Shown: positions 48,600 through 60,599 of the stretch, piece by piece
Numbering within the stretch: position 1 is the stretch's first letter
How the letters are laid out: each line of letters opens with the position of its first letter
Program-made: the position numbers and the translations under genes
The notes under the pieces: model-generated
Database searches by the model: none
Seen by the model: only the letters and a program-made list of their open reading frames with translations
Told to the model about the DNA's origin: nothing
From: Melieria omissa
Lineage: Eukaryota > Arthropoda > Insecta > Diptera > Ulidiidae
Reading direction: 5' to 3'
NCBI GenBank assembly: GCA_963971225.1
Contig: OZ020267.1
Span: 108,649,892-108,713,891, forward strand
Length of the DNA stretch: 64,000 nucleotides

Positions 48600-51040
48600 A
48601 ATGCTTACATTCAGTAATGCAATGCTGAAGAATGTCTAGGAAAATGGCACAAGTTGCACCAATAATATTTCAGTATGGTTGAGCAAATATTAGAAAAGTG
48701 GAGATTTCAGATGCAGTCAAAAGTTGCAGAAGAAGGAAGAAGACAGAGTAAGTGGAGTAGCAGAGGAGTGGAGAGTAAGTAGTGAAGAAGAGTAGAGCGT
48801 AGAGTCCGACCGATTAATCGGCATCGGCATCGGCTAGTATCGGCCAATAAAATTGGTATCGGCATCGGCTAGTATCGGCATCGGCCAAAAAAAAAAGAAT
48901 CGGCATCGGCATCGGCTTCGGCCTTTTTTGGCCGATGCCACATCAGCTTTTTTGGCCGATGCCACATCGGTTTTTTTTGGTAGATTTTCCTGCTTTTATT
49001 TCTTGTTTGTTTTTATTTGCAGCTGAATCGCACTGTCTTTCTTTTTCATATCTCGCTTTGTATATTTATTACATTTTTATTATACGTTACAAACCAGTGT
49101 TGCCTGATTAGGGGGTTTCTCCTTAGATTTGTTTGGATTTTATGACAAACACTTAAGGGGACAATATTTTACAGATATTTTTAATCTATTTTTGCTACAT
49201 CAACACCTTGTTCAGCAATATTGGCTATTGGGTCTTTTGTTAATTCCTTGTGCCAAATAGAATGAGCAATTTTCATGAAATATTTATTTTATGTGTTATA
49301 AATTTGGGGGAAATTTTAGTTTAATGTATTTAAATTCTGAATTTTCTTGTAATTTTATTTAGTTTTTAGTTGTTTATTTTCTCGTTTTTGTTTGTTAATT
49401 TGTGATGAATGTGATGAAATGTACTATATATGTAAAGTTTTATAAAATAAGCAGTGTTTTTGATTGAATTCATTCGTGTTTTTTTTCTATGGAATCGGCA
49501 TCGGCATCGGCCGATTTTCGGCCTTTTGACCGATTAATCGGCATCGGCTGAGAATTGGCCGATGCCGATTAATCGGCATCGGCATCGGCCAAAAAATTTG
49601 GTATCGGTCGGACTCTAGTAGAGCGTAAGTGGAGTGGAGAAGAAAATACTTACACAAATAATATTTCACCGCAACTGAACCAATTTCAAATGCATTGAGA
49701 AGTTACAGAAGAACAGTGGAGAGTAGGTGGAGACACAAAATATTTCGAAAATGACACAAGCGGCACAAATAATAATTCAGAGTAGCTAAGCAAATTTCAA
49801 ATGCATTCAGAAGAGTGGAGACTTAGTGGATAAGAAGCGGAGTGGAGAGTAAGTGGAGAAAGAAATGTCTGGAAGAATGCCGCAAATAATATTTTAGCAT
49901 AGCTGAAAAAAATTTAAAATTGAGTTAGAAGTTGCAGTAGAAAAGTGAAGGTATCAAATGCAGTCAGAGGCTACAGAAGAAGAGTGGAGAGTAAGTTGAG
50001 AACAAATATCTAGTAAAATGGCACAGGTGGCACAAATATTATTTCAGCGTAGTTTCTCAAATTGCAAATGCAGGAGAAGAAATTGCAGAAGAAAATTGGA
50101 GAATAAGGGGGAAAAAAGAAGAGAGAATAGTAATTAGGGAAGAAGAAGAGTAGAGAGTAAGTGAAGTGGAGAAAAAAATATATAAACAAATAATTTTTCA
50201 GCGCAACGGAACCAACTTCAAATGCAGTCATACGTTGGAGAAGAACAGTGGAGAGTAGGTGGAGAAAATAATATTTAAGAAAATGGCACAGGCGGTACAA
50301 ATACGAGTAATGATTCAGAGTAGCTAAACAAATTTCAAATGCATTCAGAAGTTGCAGAAGAAGAGTGGGACTTAGTGAAGAAGAAGCGGAGTGGAGAGTA
50401 AGTGTAAAGTAAGTGGAGAAGAAAATGAGTGGAGAGTAAGTGGAGAATAAAGTGAGTGAAAAGTAAGTGGAGAAGAAAATTAGTGGAGAGTAAGTGGAGA
50501 AATGTCTCGAAATGTCTCGAAGAATGCCAAATGTGGTACAAATAATATTAAACAAATTTAAAATTTAGTCAGAAGTTGCTGTAGAAAAGTGAAGATTTCA
50601 AATGCAGTCAGAGGCCAGAGAAGAAAAGTGGAGAGTAAGTGGAGAAAAAATATCTGGGAAAATGATACAGTTGGCACAAATAATATTTCGGCGTGACTAA
50701 ACAAATTTCAAATGCAATTAGAAGTTACAGAAGAAGATTGGAGAATAAGTGGAGAAAAAGGAGAGAGAACAGTTAGTAGGGAAGAAGAAAAGTAGAGAGT
50801 AAGTAGAAAAGAAGCAGATTGAAGAGTAAATGGAGAAGAAAATGTCTCGAAGAATGTCACATGTGGCACAAGTAATATTTCAGCGCAGCCGAACGAATTT
50901 AAAGTTCAGTCAGAAGTTGCAGAGAAAACGTGGAGAGCAAGTGCAGAAGAAGAAGAAGAAGAGTGGAGAGAAAGAGTAGTAGAATATTGAAGTATAAGTG
51001 AAGAAGAAGAAGTGTGGAGAGTAATAGAAAGATGATGCTT
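48600..51040. repeat. GA-rich minisatellite, irregular 110-190-bp unit
   Basis: Recurring modules are CAAATGCAGTCAGAAGTTGCAG, AAGAGTGGAGAGTAAGTGGAG, AAATGTCTGGAAAATGGCAC and CACAAATAATATTTCAGCG. Anchors of the first module lie near 48707, 49689, 49798, 49951, 50063, 50219, 50337, 50599, 50709 and 50900. Units vary in length and in the order of modules. An hAT-like element interrupts the array at 48800-49617. Confidence 0.85.
48800..49617. mobile_element. hAT-like non-autonomous element with CGGCAT subterminal repeats
   Basis: The ends TAGAGTCCGACCGAT and ATCGGTCGGACTCTA are inverted repeats apart from one base. The perfect 8-bp duplication GTAGAGCG lies at 48792-48799 and 49618-49625. Just inside each end are clusters of CGGCATCGGCATCGG and CGATTAATCGG repeats. 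The middle (about 48990-49480) is AT-rich with no transposase similarity. Confidence 0.9.
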
Positions 51041-54000
51041 GCAAGTTGTAGTTAACTGAAGTGGGAAATGTAATGAAATGTTCTGGTCGTTCTGAAATTT
51101 TATTTTGAACAAATACATACATACATAAGTATGTATTGATGTATGTGTATGTAATAAAGTAATAATAATTTTTTTTAAGTAAATTGGTGAAAAGTGATTT
51201 ATGTTTCGTGGGGCTGCTTTGTGATTCATGTGTTGCATCAAAAGTCTTGGAAGCAAATGTTAACTCATTTAAGTAGTCAAAGAATCTACTCTTTCAATAG
51301 AACGAAGAATCGACTCTAAGCAAAAAAAATCCATGAATCAACAGTCAACTACTAACTAACTGAGTAATTAAAATAAAAAATTCAACTCTTAATCTAAGCA
51401 GTCAAATGCTTTGAACTGAAAAGTTTTTCTCTTATGGTATCTTAAAAATTCCTTTCATCTCTTTCTATCTGTCTGCAACACACTCCTTGGCCATTAAAAA
51501 TCTTCTAAGATAATAAAAAATTAAAATTAATTTCAACTAGTACTTGCTTTCCATTAGTTCATTGTCACATTTACAGAACATTTTCAAACCGAAGAAGCAG
51601 CAGCAGCTGTTTTCTCATTTCTAGTTAGCCAACTGGCCATCCACAGCATGGCTTCAATAGATCCTTAAGTGCTGAAAGCGTGCACAATTTTTATGTTGAT
51701 TGCAAAAGTTTTAAACGTCACGCTTTGCTCTTCCTTTCGTTTGCCCGGCAATTGGCCTTTTTGTGGTATTTTAACACTTACACTCACTCACACACGCACA
51801 CAAACATACACTCACTCAAAACTTGACGCCACTCGACGCCCCCCTTATGTGCGTTTGTGTGTATGTAAAATTATATAAAAAATTTATAAAGAAAATTAAA
51901 ATCAGCATTTTCACCACTTGTCGCTGCAATTTTCATGCATTGCGTTTGCAATTTTCTTTTTTATTTCGTTTCATTTGAACTTTCACTCTTGGCATATTGT
52001 TTCCTCGTTTATAGTTAGCGCTGTGCATCAAATGAGCGGTTAAAACTTTAACCCATTATTGGCTTTTCATTTTTATGTTTATTTACATTGCACAGTTGGG
52101 GCGGGAGCGACCACAGTTGGCGTTGTGCGCAGTTTTCTCATTCTCCTTGCTTCATTTTCAATCCCTCAATCTGGTTTCAACTGATTGCTGCAATTTGGTG
52201 TTCCGTTATTCAGCTGCAGCAGTACTTGACTTTGATTAGGTTTACTTGTTGGTTGGTGTTGGCAACATCTCTAATCACATGCCGTCGCCCAACATTTCCA
52301 AGGCAACCGACTGAGCGCAAGTTGTGCTAACAACTTCTTCTGTCTGTTTTCATTGCGCGTTTCGAAGATGAGTTTCAGTTGTCTATTATTTTTCATGTTT
52401 GAAATTACTTAAATTTACTGACAGATATGGAACTCGAAATATGGGCTTACATTTTTTATTGAAAGAATAATTTAAAAACACACCAAAGGACCATAAACTC
52501 AGTAGCAATGCCCAGTAATTTCAATAGGCCGTAGAAAGTATTTTTTGTATTGCATAATTTTAGGCTTAATTTTTAAACTGCAGCCTGAAAATTTTATTTG
52601 ATTTAACTTGCTCATTTAAATTGACTGAATGTCGATTATTGAATTTTTACATTTTTATAATATTTCCAAATATTTTAATGTTTTTTATATATATAGTTTT
52701 TTGTTATTAATTTTTTTATTTTTTATTTTGTAACTTTATTTCAAAATTGCTTATAATTTTCATATTAAATTAAATTAAAAAAAAAACATTTTTTAAATAA
52801 ATTTAATTTTAAATTAAATTAAATTTTAATTTTAATATTTTTTTGAATTTAATTTAAATTAAATTTTAAATTTTTTTCGGTATAAAAGTTTAATCACATT
52901 GATTTGTTCCATTACAAAAATTAAAAAAAATTGCCTGACCCTTTCACTGTTCATTTTAGAAACTTTCGCTGCCACTTGACGTTGCGTCTATTTGCGCTTC
53001 TCCACGTCCACTCCTCCTCCTCCACTCTGACTTGTTAAGTGCAACGTACATCAGACCCAATAAATTATGCAAATTTTAATTAAGCACCCACGTTACTTAG
53101 TCGTCACTTAAGTGGCTAATTTTGTGCTGGGCCAAGCTTGCAGGAGACTGGCCAGTTGTCGTTTCCCCTTGCGACCAGCGGCACTTTAGCAAAATTCAAT
53201 TAGTTTTTGCTTCCTTTCTCTTCTCAATGCTGCACTCTAATCAATTAAATAACACATTTTCGGCATTGGACGCGAGCGCAGCAAAAAATCAAAGTTTTAA
53301 AGCGAAAAAATTATATTGAAAGTGGTAAAATAATGCAACAACTGTTTTTGAAGCGGAAATGCATTTCAGTGAGTTAAATTTTTTTAAGTAGACAATCAGT
53401 CAGCGCAATATTTATTATTAAAATATATTTTATGGACATGAAAAAAATATAGAAAATAATGATTTTTATTTATATTACTCGAATATTTATTGGTTATTGT
53501 GTATTTATTTGAATTTAATTTGATTGCATTGATTTGTTGGTTTTTTGATATAATGTAAATAATTATATTTATTTTCATTAATTTAATATTCTATTTTAAA
53601 CATACTTCGTATTTCAATTTATTTTGTAAACACTGTTTTTCTTTATGTAAACACTGTTTTTCCACAATTCAGTTGAGTAAGCTTTACTTGGTACATGGTG
53701 GCGTATGAGTAACTTTTAATTAGCTTTTAAATTACGTTTTTTTGAATTGAATATTAAATGACCTTCAATGATTTATTTAAGGCACAAGCAACCCTTTGAA
53801 ATTCTCCATTAAAAGCAAAAGTAAATTTTAAAATTTATAACAAAAACTTAAATGTTTTTTTGCGTTTCAAAATAAACGAACTGCAGCTTTCATTGCCATA
53901 ATTTGCCTTATGCCCCACCTCCATTAAACTTATTCCTGGTCATTGCCAAAAACTAAATTCACTTCTTGGTGCTTTTTCTCCTCACTTTTGCTACTTTTTC

Positions 54001-55084
54001 CCCCAAAACGTGTAGCCGTTGAAAACGTTTGCCAATTTAAATATTTCATTTTCATTACGCGTTATGCAAACAGATACCTGCAAAAACACGATCATACGCA
54101 CTCACACACACACATACATATTTATATACGCGCTCACATGTCCCACACATTACCACAAATTCATGCCAACCTCACTCTGGATGCTTTTGGCCGTTTGGCT
54201 TGTTTGCAAATGAAATTTGTCTTCCATGGAGCTCAGCCTAAAAGCAAACAACGTCAGTCGGTTTGTTGGCGTCTGCCATGTAGGCAAATGAAATGAAAAT
54301 GAGCGCCGATAAAATGCGTTAAAATGGGCCCAAAAATGTTCCCCACTTTGCTTCACTTCCTTGTTGCCCTAACTGACGTTCACATTAATGTGTGGCATGA
54401 CATTTATATGTGTGTGTTCTTGTTGGCTGTAGCAGGAAATGTAGAATGTGGCATTTAGCAGTTTTTTTCGGTGATAATAATTGGCATTCGTGCAGTCAGA
54501 ATGTATGGTGAACGTGCATCATGGCCGACGAATAGCAGCAGCTTCCGCTTCCGGGCGTTTTTGCATAAAAAAAAAGAAGCACAATGGAGTGTATGTGTGT
54601 GTGTGTGTGTTTGAGAGCGTAAGAGCCATGGAGTGGTTTGAAGGAATAGCAGAGAAATTAAAAGGTATACAAATATTTAGACGAACGACTATAGCGACTA
54701 AGTGGTTAGTTGTTGAACCAGAACTTAGCAAGTTATGGGTTTGCATGGAATGAAATAAATATGTGAGCCGAGAAAGTGAACTCAAGAGGATCCAATTTGT
54801 CAAGGACTTAGGCTAAATAGCCCATTGTGCTTAAGACTCGAGCGGGGATAGGGTGATAGAGGAGAGTGAGGTGGTGGTTAAAGAAAGAAAAGCAACAGCA
54901 ACTTGAAGAACATTTTTTTCTTAGTATTTATCGCCTTTAGACAAAAAGATCATTTAATATTTTCTTTACTAAGAAACCAGATACTAAGCTTTAAATTTCT
55001 TTTGGGGGATTTTTAGGGGTTAGTCTTACATAAGTTTATATGATTATTTTTACCATCACACTCAAAAGAAATGTGTTTGCGTAC
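51041..55084. other. AT-rich non-coding stretch
   Basis: No gene seen. CA-rich tract near 51780-51812; nearly pure A/T sequence with self-complementary AAATTTAATTT words at about 52680-52885; GT run near 54594-54611. Confidence 0.5.
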
Positions 55085-55735
55085 TTAGGTTAGGTTAGGT
55101 AGGGAAGGGTGTGTGCAACCCAAAGGCCGCACTTCCACTCGGACGCCAAAATGGCTTATTGTGAATCCCTTCTTGGAAGTTTCTGAAGCTAGTCAGTGGC
55201 TCTCAGTCCGGGGCAAACCAATTCAACCTCTTGATGAAGGAGAGTATATACGAAATTTCAACTATTGCCGCGCAAGCCTAGTCTGCCCCCAAGTCTTGAC
55301 CCCAAGGTACGGAGGCGGCGTTCCTGCAGAGCCGGGCAGTGGCATAGGTAATGTTGGATCGTTTCCACTTCTTCTTCATCTCCACAGCTTCTGCAGTCAT
55401 CACTGGACGAGAGACACCATTTGACAAGCGTGGATCCAATGGCGTAGTGTTCAGTAATGACTCCAACAAGTTGCCTAATAGAGCTTCGACTCAGGGACAG
55501 TACAAATCGTATTTTCCTCACGGAAAGGGAAGGCCATATTGCCGGCAGGTACTGCAATCAGTTCTGCTTCGCCATGAGGACTCGAAGCAAGTTTTGCTCA
55601 ACCTGTCAATATGCAAATACAGGGCCGATATCGGAGGGTGTACAGAGTTATCCACTTCGGTGAGAGACAGGACGGACGACCCCCTTTCTTGCCATCTCAT
55701 CCGCTGCCTCGTTGTTAGCGTACTTAACTCAATAC
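55085..55735 (-). pseudogene. LINE 3' end with CCTAA tail, RNase H type
   Basis: Reading the minus strand from 55735, NNEAADEMARKG is the last RNase H motif (GNExADELA in the family, with its first residue changed). After frameshifts comes LVGVITEHYAIGSTLVK, then CRSCGDEEEVETIQ, HYLCHCPAL and RRLRTLG, the usual C-terminal zinc-knuckle-like region. The stop is near 55258. A 3' untranslated region of about 150 bp ends in three CCTAA units at 55085-55099 (TTAGG on the plus strand). Everything upstream of the last RNase H motif is missing, and stops interrupt the frame, so this is a 5'-truncated dead copy. Confidence 0.85.
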
Positions 55736-56109
55736 TTTTCTATGTCAACACTCAGATATGAAGATCGACATATTAAAATATGGAAGTGACCTATTTGCAA
55801 GAAATAGACACATTTAAAGTGGAGTCAGCAGACCAAATATGGATGGAAGGACAATTTTTTTAACAATCAGGCTTAGTCCACTAGACTGAAAAATACAGAA
55901 AAGGAAAAGAATAGTTGAAAGTTGAAAGTACAAAAGGATAATAGGACAGAAAAGAAGAAGAACGGGAAGTGAAAATACTACCAAACCAGGAGATAGTCTT
56001 GGTCTGTAAAAGACTCACTTAGGAGTAGTGGAACAAGGACGAATCAGGCTAAGTGAGTAGTTGAGGCTGGAAATGATAGAATAAAGAAAGAATAAATAAA
56101 CGTATGAAT
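55736..56109. other. Non-coding stretch
   Basis: Nothing recognised. Part of the text near 55990-56050 (GACTCACTTAGGAGT) recurs after the polypurine tract at about 56482. Confidence 0.45.
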
Positions 56110-56485
56110 GGACGAGAAGAAGAAGAAGAAGAAAAAGAAGAGGAAGAGGAATAGGAAGAAGAAGAAGAAGAAGAGGAAGACAAATAGAAGAGGAAGATGA
56201 AGAGAAAGAGGAAAAGGAAGATGAAGAGAAAGAGGAAGAGGAAGAGGAGGAATAGGAAGAGGAATAAGAAGAAGAAGATGAAGATGAAGATGAAGAGGAA
56301 GAGGAATAGGAATAGGAATAAGAAGAGGAAGAGGAAGAGGAAGAGGAACAGGAAATGGAAAAGGAAAAGGAAAAGGAAAAGGAAAAGGAAAAGGAAAAAA
56401 AAGGAAAAGGAAAAGGAAAAAAAAGGAAAAAAAGGAAAAGGAAGAAGAAGAAGAAGAGGAAGAGGAAGAGGACGAGGAAGAGACC
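56110..56485 (+). repeat. Polypurine GAA/GAG tract
   Basis: About 370 bp of almost pure purine on the plus strand: GAAGAA, GAGGAA and AAAGGA words with a few T or C interruptions. Frames across it are open on both strands but give only Lys/Arg/Glu or Ser/Phe/Leu runs. Confidence 0.95.
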
Positions 56486-58599
56486 CACTTAGGAGTCAAG
56501 CCTGATTCGTGCTTAGTTTAGTAACTAGAGTTAGAATAGGAGACCCACTCTGGTCTTTATGGCTCGTTGTGATACTGCAAATTACCACAAATTGCAACTG
56601 CGGTTGAAATCTGTAATTGTCTTAAATTTCTTCAAGTTCTGTCGCCTTACAGTTGCCTTTGTCAATTGCGCATTTTCAATTTTTGATAAAAGGTACATAA
56701 TCTCATTATTGCTCTCATAAAAACTTTTAGCAACAACAATTTTGTACTTAAATCTTCAAGCATTTGCTCCTAAAAATATACAACATACAAAGTCAATAAC
56801 GTCGCGTCTACTATCTATTGACCAAACCATTGTTTACGGACAACGTTTGATCACTGACAAAGGAAACTTTTCAGACATTTTAAGTTGTCTTTACAAAACT
56901 CCAAATTACATTGTATCAAAAACACGTCTAAACGTTTTCAACACGGAAAATATTTTTTCATTTGAGGCACTCAAAAAAGCAGCAAGAAATGCCAAAGTAC
57001 GTGTGCGTGCGTGTGTGTGGGTGAAGTTGGCTGTTGGCTGTTGGCTCTCGCTTGTCTATGTGGCCAACAGCTGTCACACAAGTAAAATTGGAAGTGTGTT
57101 TGTACTCATGTTATGGCAATTTATGCACTGTGCATGTGCTGGCATAGTAAATGTGGCTATGCCACAACTACTTCACTACACAAAACTGTTATTTTTTGCC
57201 AAAATTCAATGTCGTTTCAAGTTATTGAAAAAAAAGTAAGAAATACAAATGTAATATTTGCTGGAATCTAGCAACACATGTCACATACACGTTTATTGCA
57301 AATATATACTCATGCAATCTTTTGTTGAAATCTTTTGGTTTATTTTTATATGCAGGGGAAAAAATTGCACCTACATGAAATTGCATGAAAAATGTTCTAA
57401 ATTTCAAACCTTAATTTGGCAATAAAACAAAGTTTGCTGCTTCAGATGCGCTCACTGTTGTTGTTGTTGTCTTGCTGTTATAGGTGCACTCATTGTTGTT
57501 GTTTTATATGCGCTCATTGTTGTTGTTGCTACTGTGCCTGATATATTTTGCGCCCTGCAGCGTATTTGCTGTGCTGCGGCATTGACAAAGCGCACACAAT
57601 TTATGCTGGCAGCCATTTTGACTGCATAAATATTAGACTGCACCATGTGTCTGTGTCTGTGTCTCTGTCTGTGTATGTGTATGTAAGTGAACGAGACAAT
57701 ACGGATGAGGCGATAGTAGTGTAAAGTTAAAGCAAAAATTGTGTGATTTTTCAAAAATCAAATATTGCCGTGGCGCTTCGAAATTCGCTTTCAGCTTGAT
57801 TGAAGTCTACACAAGAACTTTAAAATTTTTTAATAAAATGTTCAGATATACATACTCGTATATAACCTCTCTATGTATAGTTTAGCCATACTACTCCACT
57901 AGACATTTCGTTTTAATTAAAAATATTAAAATTCTAATTAAAGTTTAAATGTTTGTGTTTACCAATTTTGTAGTTTTCACTCAGAATAGCATTTAAAATT
58001 GCATTACATAACTGAAAATATAGAAAATTTTGCAGCAAAACCACTTTTGTTGTTGTTGCCAATCGAAAAATTAGCATATTTTTCGTATAGTCAGACCATG
58101 CAGCAGCTGGTCAGGTAAACAGGTTAATGCACAGCGGCCATTTTGGCGCTGGGTTAAGGTTAGGTCAGCAGCAGCTGTGGCCAAAACAATAAAGGCAGAA
58201 ACAACAACAACAACAGCGGCAACAACGTCGGCAGCTAACATAATAGCCAAAGGTAATGCAGTAAATAAATATTGTGCCAATAAATTGCCGTATGCTTCGC
58301 TTCGCTCCATGTTGTGTGCCAGTCAGCAAGCTGTGCAAAATGCTGAACGCGCGGGATTTTAAAGTGAGCCAATAAATGGCAGAGAAACATATGGGCGATT
58401 TAAAGGAAGCCCATTAATAAAATCGCAGAATATGGATGAGTTAAGGTAGCTTTAACCCTTTCAGGCGGACTTTGCACACATTTGTGTGGGGACAAAGTAA
58501 AATGGTCTTTAATATCAATTTGAAAGTGTACCATTTCTTAAATTAGTAAATTTTATGGGTATTTCTCTTAACAAAAATATTGAAATATATTAGTATAAA
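56486..58599. other. Non-coding stretch with GT and GTT runs
   Basis: No gene seen. GT runs near 57000 and 57645-57690; GTT runs near 57456; CAA run near 58203; an orphan TTAAGGTTAGG at about 58153. Confidence 0.45.
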
Positions 58600-58745
58600 T
58601 ACTAATACTAACTTAAATAAAATAAAAAAAAATTAAAAATTAAAAAAATTAAAAAAAAAAAATTTTTCAAAATTTTAATTAAAAAAATAAAAAAAAAAAA
58701 TTTAATGAAATTAAAATTAAAAAAAAATTACACAAAAGTATGTTT
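58600..58745. repeat. Low-complexity A/T block
   Basis: Nearly pure A and T with long A runs and AATTAAAA words. Confidence 0.85.
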
Positions 58746-58799
58746 TGCTCAACTGATAAATAACAAGAAATTTTTAATTTTTGCCTTAAATTAAAGATA

Positions 58800-59520
58800 T
58801 TTTATCATAGCGAAACTAATTCCATTTAGGTAAAAAGTTCACCGTCTTGTTTCATAACTTGTGGCCAAATTATTCTCTTTCCCTCTCGTCCCTATTGACA
58901 AAAACTTTGATAGTCGATTTTCACAAACTTCTCTTTAGGTAAATTTTGTATCAGCAAAAATCATTGGTTATAGACAGAAAAAAGCGGTAATTATTTGATG
59001 ACAAGTTCAGCCTGTAAAAGGGATTTATGAGAACCTCCCAACTAAATGTCCGGAGCTTCTGACTGGTCACTATCGATGTCTGTGCCCTGGCGTTGTGCTG
59101 TTGAAACACAATTTCTATACTATTGGCCAATGCTGACTACTTCTGGGCTATTGCTTCCTTTAGATGATCTAATTGTTGACTATACAGATCCTAATAAATA
59201 GTTCGACCAATATTTTGGAAGATCATTGCCTGCCAATTCCACCAAATACACAGCAAAACATTCTTGACAGTAAGTTTTGGCTTTTTAAGGTTTTTCTACA
59301 ATCTTTAGCTTCTGCCCAACTGGATCAATTCTTATGTAATGGTCAGACTTGATGATTTCCATGATTTTATTGACACTTGCAGAACGTGGCGTATCTTTCG
59401 CATGAAAATGAATTAAATTATTAAAATAAATTATTACACTGCACAACAGCATGTCTGTTGCATGCAGTTTTTTACATGAATCTGAATCGTTTTTCCACGC
59501 TGTTTTCAAAACCATACTCC
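58800..59520 (-). pseudogene. mariner transposase remnant, heavily decayed
   Basis: On the minus strand, an N-terminal piece (59515 to about 59285) contains KDTPRSASVNKIMEI, similar to the linker between the two helix-turn-helix regions of mariner transposases. It is followed directly by KPKLTVKNVLLCIWWNWQ, DLYSQQLDHLKEAIAQK, SQKLRTFSWEVL and then FLSITNDF and FVNRDE, the order of a mariner catalytic domain. The segment with the first catalytic Asp is deleted near 59275, the second Asp is changed (QQHNAR for H.DNAR) and the third is lost. At least four stops interrupt it. Terminal repeats are not evident. This is a third mariner lineage in the window. Confidence 0.85.
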
Positions 59521-59524
59521 GTTT

Positions 59525-60505
59525 TTATGTAACAGCTCTAGTTTTTGCAAAAAATGGGCGTGTCACTTTTTTGAATTTTCCTCGGCTTTTTTCTCGTTTT
59601 CGACTGTTATTTCTGAGCCAATAATCCTATCGACATTATTTTTACATCGTTGCACTTACAACATTTCACGCCATCTTTCCTGACATTAATCAATTTTATG
59701 CGTTCTAAATGGGTGTGGTAATAAGGTTTCAAAGTAAGAAAATATTGAATTTCAAGGCGTTTTTTCTGATGGCGAAAATTGTACAGATGTTTCATAAATC
59801 AAGTTTCGAAGTATATGAATATCTTAAGAAGAAACATCAAGCAATACAACACAGCCAAATTATTTATCGGAATACACATTCGCGTCGAAATAATAACAAA
59901 ACTTTACCATAGCGATTTTCATCTCTTTTCATACTTTTTCCTTAAAAAATTAGGAGCCTCAAAATATGCTCTTTTTTATATTCCATTTATAGTTTGGAAT
60001 ACAAGCAAAAACACAAATATTTTGAATTTTTCGAAACAAAAAAAAATTAAAAACTTTGCATATTTTCAGGCCCCTAATTTTTTAAGGAAAAAGTATGAAA
60101 AGTGATGAAAATCGCGATGGTACATTTTTCCTGTTATTTCGATGCGAATGTGTATTCCGCCAAATAATGTAGCTGTGTTGTATTGCTTGATGTGTCGACT
60201 TTCGTTATACACCTAACTCGTTAATTGTTTTACAAAAAATGTGTATGCTTTTAACCATCAAAGAAAACGCCTTAAAATTAATTTTTTTTCCAACTTTGAG
60301 GTCCAATTACCGCGGCATTTTAACATTTATAAAAATAAGTTGCATCGGAAAAGAAGCCGTACGGTGTTGTTAGTGCGATAAGGTGAAAATCATGTGAATC
60401 GGTTTTTTGGTTTAGAAACTACGATCGAAAATATGGAAAAAGTAGAGGAAAAACTGAAAAAATGACAGGGTACCTATATCTCACAAACTAGAGCTGCTAG
60501 AAAAA
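59525..60505. repeat. Long foldback (imperfect inverted repeat)
   Basis: The arms run from about 59525 to 59985 and from about 60045 to 60505. The innermost blocks, 59838-59969 and 60058-60189, differ at about 14 of 132 positions by hand count (near 89% identity). Pairing remains visible outward through AAGGCGTTTT.CTGATGG-type, GGTAAT..GG..TCAAAGT and CAGCTCTAGTTT blocks with lower identity. The spacer is about 60-90 bp and A/T-rich. No protein is encoded. It may be a foldback transposon or a hairpin-RNA locus. Confidence 0.85.
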
Positions 60506-60599
60506 ATCTTAGGGTAGATTCGGAATCAGCGCACCCAAATTAGTAAGAAACAGTAGAAAAACTCCATGCAACAGAAAAAAAGTGTTTTTTTGTTGCGCT

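Noticed and set aside
48600..51040. A CRISPR-like array
   Set aside because: Units are long, irregular and contiguous without unique spacers, and the context is a fly genome.
56015..56505. Frames rich in Ser/Phe/Leu (minus) or Lys/Arg (plus)
   Set aside because: Direct translation of the polypurine tract.
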